NCBI GenBank assembly: GCA_964370645.1
Contig: CAYJJS010000049.1
Span: forward strand, 1 to 7,479
DNA length: 7,479 nt
DNA from: CAMQRS01 sp964370645
GTDB lineage: Bacteria > Bacillota_I > Bacilli_A > Erysipelotrichales > Erysipelotrichaceae
Direction of reading: 5' to 3'
In this document: positions 6,128 to 7,479 of the stretch, one piece after another
Position numbering within the stretch: position 1 is the first letter of the stretch
Layout of the letters: each line of letters opens with the position of its first letter
The notes under the pieces: model-generated
Databases searched by the model: none
What the model was told of the DNA's origin: nothing
The model's input: the letters and a program-made list of their open reading frames with translations, nothing else
Position numbers and translations under genes: made by a program

Positions 6128-6152
6128 GAAAAAGAGTGCATTATGCACTCTT
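6128..6152 (-). terminator. Intrinsic terminator of the repeat surface-protein gene
   Basis: A perfect 9-base stem, AAGAGTGCA (6132-6140) with TGCACTCTT (6144-6152), closes a three-base loop. On the - strand it is followed by a run of five Ts at the stem end and beyond (complement of 6129-6133). It lies 9 to 29 bases after the stop codon of the surface-protein gene. It insulates that gene from the downstream pcp-operon promoter. Confidence 0.8.
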
Positions 6153-6160
6153 AACTAAAT

Positions 6161-7479
6161 CTAATTTTTTTGTTTTCTTAACAATATAATCGCTAAACCA
6201 GATAAGATTAGTAAACTAAACAAAGATAAAGTATTTGTATAATCCCCTGTTCCTGGCGCTAAAGATTGTTTTTTGTAGTTTGCATACAAGGTTACATCTT
6301 GTGCAGGCATTGGCGTATTGAAGTCATACTTCATCGTAAGCTCTGCATCAATATACCATCCTTCAAAAGTATATCCTGCTTTTGTTGGTGCTGTTGGCAT
6401 CATAACTAAATCTTTGTATGCTACCTTTTGATCGGCTACACTACTTCCACCATTCTCTTCAAAGTATACATCATAAATTGTATTTGACCACGTTGCAGTC
6501 AATGTATTTGTTTCTGCATCGTATTCATATCCTTCAAATGTATATCCTTCTTTACTTGGTGTAGGTATTGTGTGATCTTCTTGTGCTGGATATGTATTTG
6601 GTTCACTTCCATTCGTATTATCTACAGTAATATCTGTTCCATAATCTACTGTAAATGAATCTTCTGGTAATTCTCCTTCTACTTTTTCTCCAACACTTGG
6701 ATATGTTATAGTCACTCGAATAATTGGGTGTCTATATTCATATACCATAATTTCTGGTGTATACAACAACGTTGCAGGTGGAATTTCATCCCATGCTCCA
6801 TCTTCATATCCAACATCTGGTGTTCCCCCAAGTGGTGTCATTACTAATGGTGCACTTGCATCTGCCGCATTAGAGTAGTTACCTGCTGCATCTTTAAAGG
6901 TAATCACTTCTTCAATATCTGCATTAGAACGAATAATCCATTGTCCATTGTAGATTTTGTAGATTACTTTTGTTTGATACTTATCTGGTACATTATCTCC
7001 TGGTGTTTCAGGATCTGTATCTTCATTTGGATCCACTAATACATCGTATTCCCAAATTGCGTATAAAGTCACTTCTCCACCATTTTCTGTAGTTAAGTTC
7101 ATTACCGATTGCGCATCTGTGTATATTACTTCTCCAGTTGGATCGGCTGACCATCCCATGAACATATGGTCTGTGTTTGTGAATGTATTTGTATCTAAGT
7201 TTTCCGCTGTATCATATACCATTTCTTGATTTGGCATATTTCCTTCACCTGTATTTGCATCAAATACTACTTCGTATGTATTTGCTACATACGTGTATGT
7301 GAATGTCACTTCATCTTCTGTGTACATTAGGCTTCCTGTTGGTGTTGTACTTGTCCATCTTCCACTATCGTATCCAGTGTTACCAGTACTTGTTGGTGTT
7401 GTGTATGTTGCACTCGCATCTGCATCATTTGATGGGTTTCCATCTTTTTCAAATGTCACAACTTCACTTACACTAAGCT
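6161..7479 (-). CDS. Cell-wall-anchored repeat protein (Flg_new/InlB-type repeats, APGTG sorting signal), 5'-partial
   Basis: The reading frame continues to the right edge of the window. The GTG at 7457-7459 is an internal Val codon within the copy-1 repeat, so the true start lies beyond. Numbers here count that codon as residue 1. Order of parts: repeat module A copy 1 (before 1 to 58); an InlB/Flg_new-type beta repeat (61-136) with the hallmark FDANTG...F-M-G-W-S...VTLYAIW; an acidic Pro/Asp linker (142-160); module A copy 2 (163-243); a degenerate Flg_new-like stretch (248-325, with GYTFEGYEYD); a second clear Flg_new repeat (328-396, with GYTFEGWY and VTLYANY). The C-terminus has A401-P-G-T-G405-D, a hydrophobic helix (409-427) and the tail RKQKN, which is a sortase signal with Ala in place of the usual Leu. 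The protein is therefore secreted and covalently anchored. An adhesin or host-surface role is likely for the family but unproven here. Its terminator follows at 6128-6152. Confidence 0.88.
   Translation of the reverse strand, partial: LSVSEVVTFEKDGNPSNDADASATYTTPTSTGNTGYDSGRWTSTTPTGSLMYTEDEVTFTYTYVANTYEVVFDANTGEGNMPNQEMVYDTAENLDTNTFTNTDHMFMGWSADPTGEVIYTDAQSVMNLTTENGGEVTLYAIWEYDVLVDPNEDTDPETPGDNVPDKYQTKVIYKIYNGQWIIRSNADIEEVITFKDAAGNYSNAADASAPLVMTPLGGTPDVGYEDGAWDEIPPATLLYTPEIMVYEYRHPIIRVTITYPSVGEKVEGELPEDSFTVDYGTDITVDNTNGSEPNTYPAQEDHTIPTPSKEGYTFEGYEYDAETNTLTATWSNTIYDVYFEENGGSSVADQKVAYKDLVMMPTAPTKAGYTFEGWYIDAELTMKYDFNTPMPAQDVTLYANYKKQSLAPGTGDYTNTLSLFSLLILSGLAIILLRKQKN
6272..6478 (-). repeat. Flg_new/InlB-type beta repeat, C-terminal copy
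   Basis: It encodes residues 328-396 of the surface protein. The unit opens with YDVYFEENGG, continues through the Pro-rich MPTAPTKAGYTFEGWY and ends in QDVTLYANYKK. This is the standard Flg_new pattern of bacterial surface proteins, a small ubiquitin-like beta fold used as a stalk or spacer unit. Confidence 0.85.
6731..6973 (-). repeat. Surface-protein repeat module A, copy 2 (complete)
   Basis: It encodes residues 163-243 and begins TKVIYKIYNGQW. Its core, EVITF...NAADASA...P.GGTPDVGYEDGAW...LLYTPEIMVYEY, aligns with copy 1 at the right edge (EVVTF...NDADASA...P.STGNTGYDSGRW...LMYTEDEVTFTY). A similar unit with the pattern GY.aGsWd...YTYTY is common in clostridial and related repeat surface proteins, as I recall. 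No function is assigned. Confidence 0.72.
7052..7279 (-). repeat. Flg_new/InlB-type beta repeat, N-terminal copy
   Basis: It encodes residues 61-136, from TYEVVFDANTGEGNMP through the conserved MFMGWSADPTGE to GGEVTLYAIW. It shares the FxxNxG opening, the central GW and the closing VTLYAxW with the copy at 6272-6478, but the sequences have diverged and are not a recent duplication. Confidence 0.82.
7286..7479 (-). repeat. Surface-protein repeat module A, copy 1 (cut by the window edge)
   Basis: The frame reads LSVSEVVTFEKDG at the edge and ends in VTFTYTYV. It aligns over about 60 residues with copy 2 at 6731-6973 (shared EV[VI]TF, N.ADASA, GY..G.W, L[ML]YT.E). The start of this unit, which should carry an equivalent of VIYKIYNGQW, lies outside the window. 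Confidence 0.7.

Noticed and set aside
7457..7459. GTG that could be taken as the start of the surface-protein gene
   Set aside because: It lies inside a repeat module (EVVTF) that has a matching copy downstream, there is no ribosome site, and the frame continues to the window edge.

Overview
The window is AT-rich bacterial DNA with strong AGGAGG-type ribosome binding sites, consensus sigma-A promoter elements and compact gene spacing. The gene families (DUF969-DUF979-pcp operon, LytTR regulator with a DUF3021 membrane protein, InlB-type repeat surface protein with a sortase signal) point to a low-GC Gram-positive bacterium (Bacillota). I lean towards an Erysipelotrichia-like or Lactobacillales-like gut or oral commensal, but the sequence does not fix the genus. 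All six genes that are not open at the window edge use ATG. The readable stops are TAA or TAG. There are no RNA genes, insertion sequences, phage genes or CRISPR arrays.

Layout, left to right. (1) The 3' part of a large + strand ABC-2-like permease gene whose start lies before the window. (2) A convergent GNAT acetyltransferase on the - strand; the two genes end in one shared bidirectional terminator. (3) A divergent intergenic region of about 130 bases with a TATAAT box, a weak -35 and three tandem ACAGAA hexamers. It leads into a tight + strand pair, a stand-alone LytTR DNA-binding regulator and a four-helix DUF3021 membrane protein. (4) A second convergent junction with a shared bidirectional terminator, followed by the - strand operon DUF969-DUF979-pcp. 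This operon has a near-perfect TTGACA-17-TATGAT promoter, and a 19-base palindrome sits just downstream of the -10 box. (5) The 3' part of a - strand gene for a wall-anchored protein built from Flg_new/InlB-type repeats and another repeat module. It ends in an APGTG sorting signal, and its start lies beyond the right edge.

How the parts work together. The LytTR/DUF3021 pair has the layout of a LytTR regulatory system (HdrRM/BrsRM type), in which the membrane protein holds the regulator in check. The DUF969/DUF979/Pcp operon most plausibly handles pyroglutamate (5-oxoproline) or pyroglutamyl peptides. Pcp has its full catalytic triad, and DUF969 and DUF979 look like two halves of one transporter. 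Nothing here is a clearly undescribed system. The least explained and most testable items are the split transporter next to Pcp, the palindromic operator candidate, and the repeats at the LytTR promoter.
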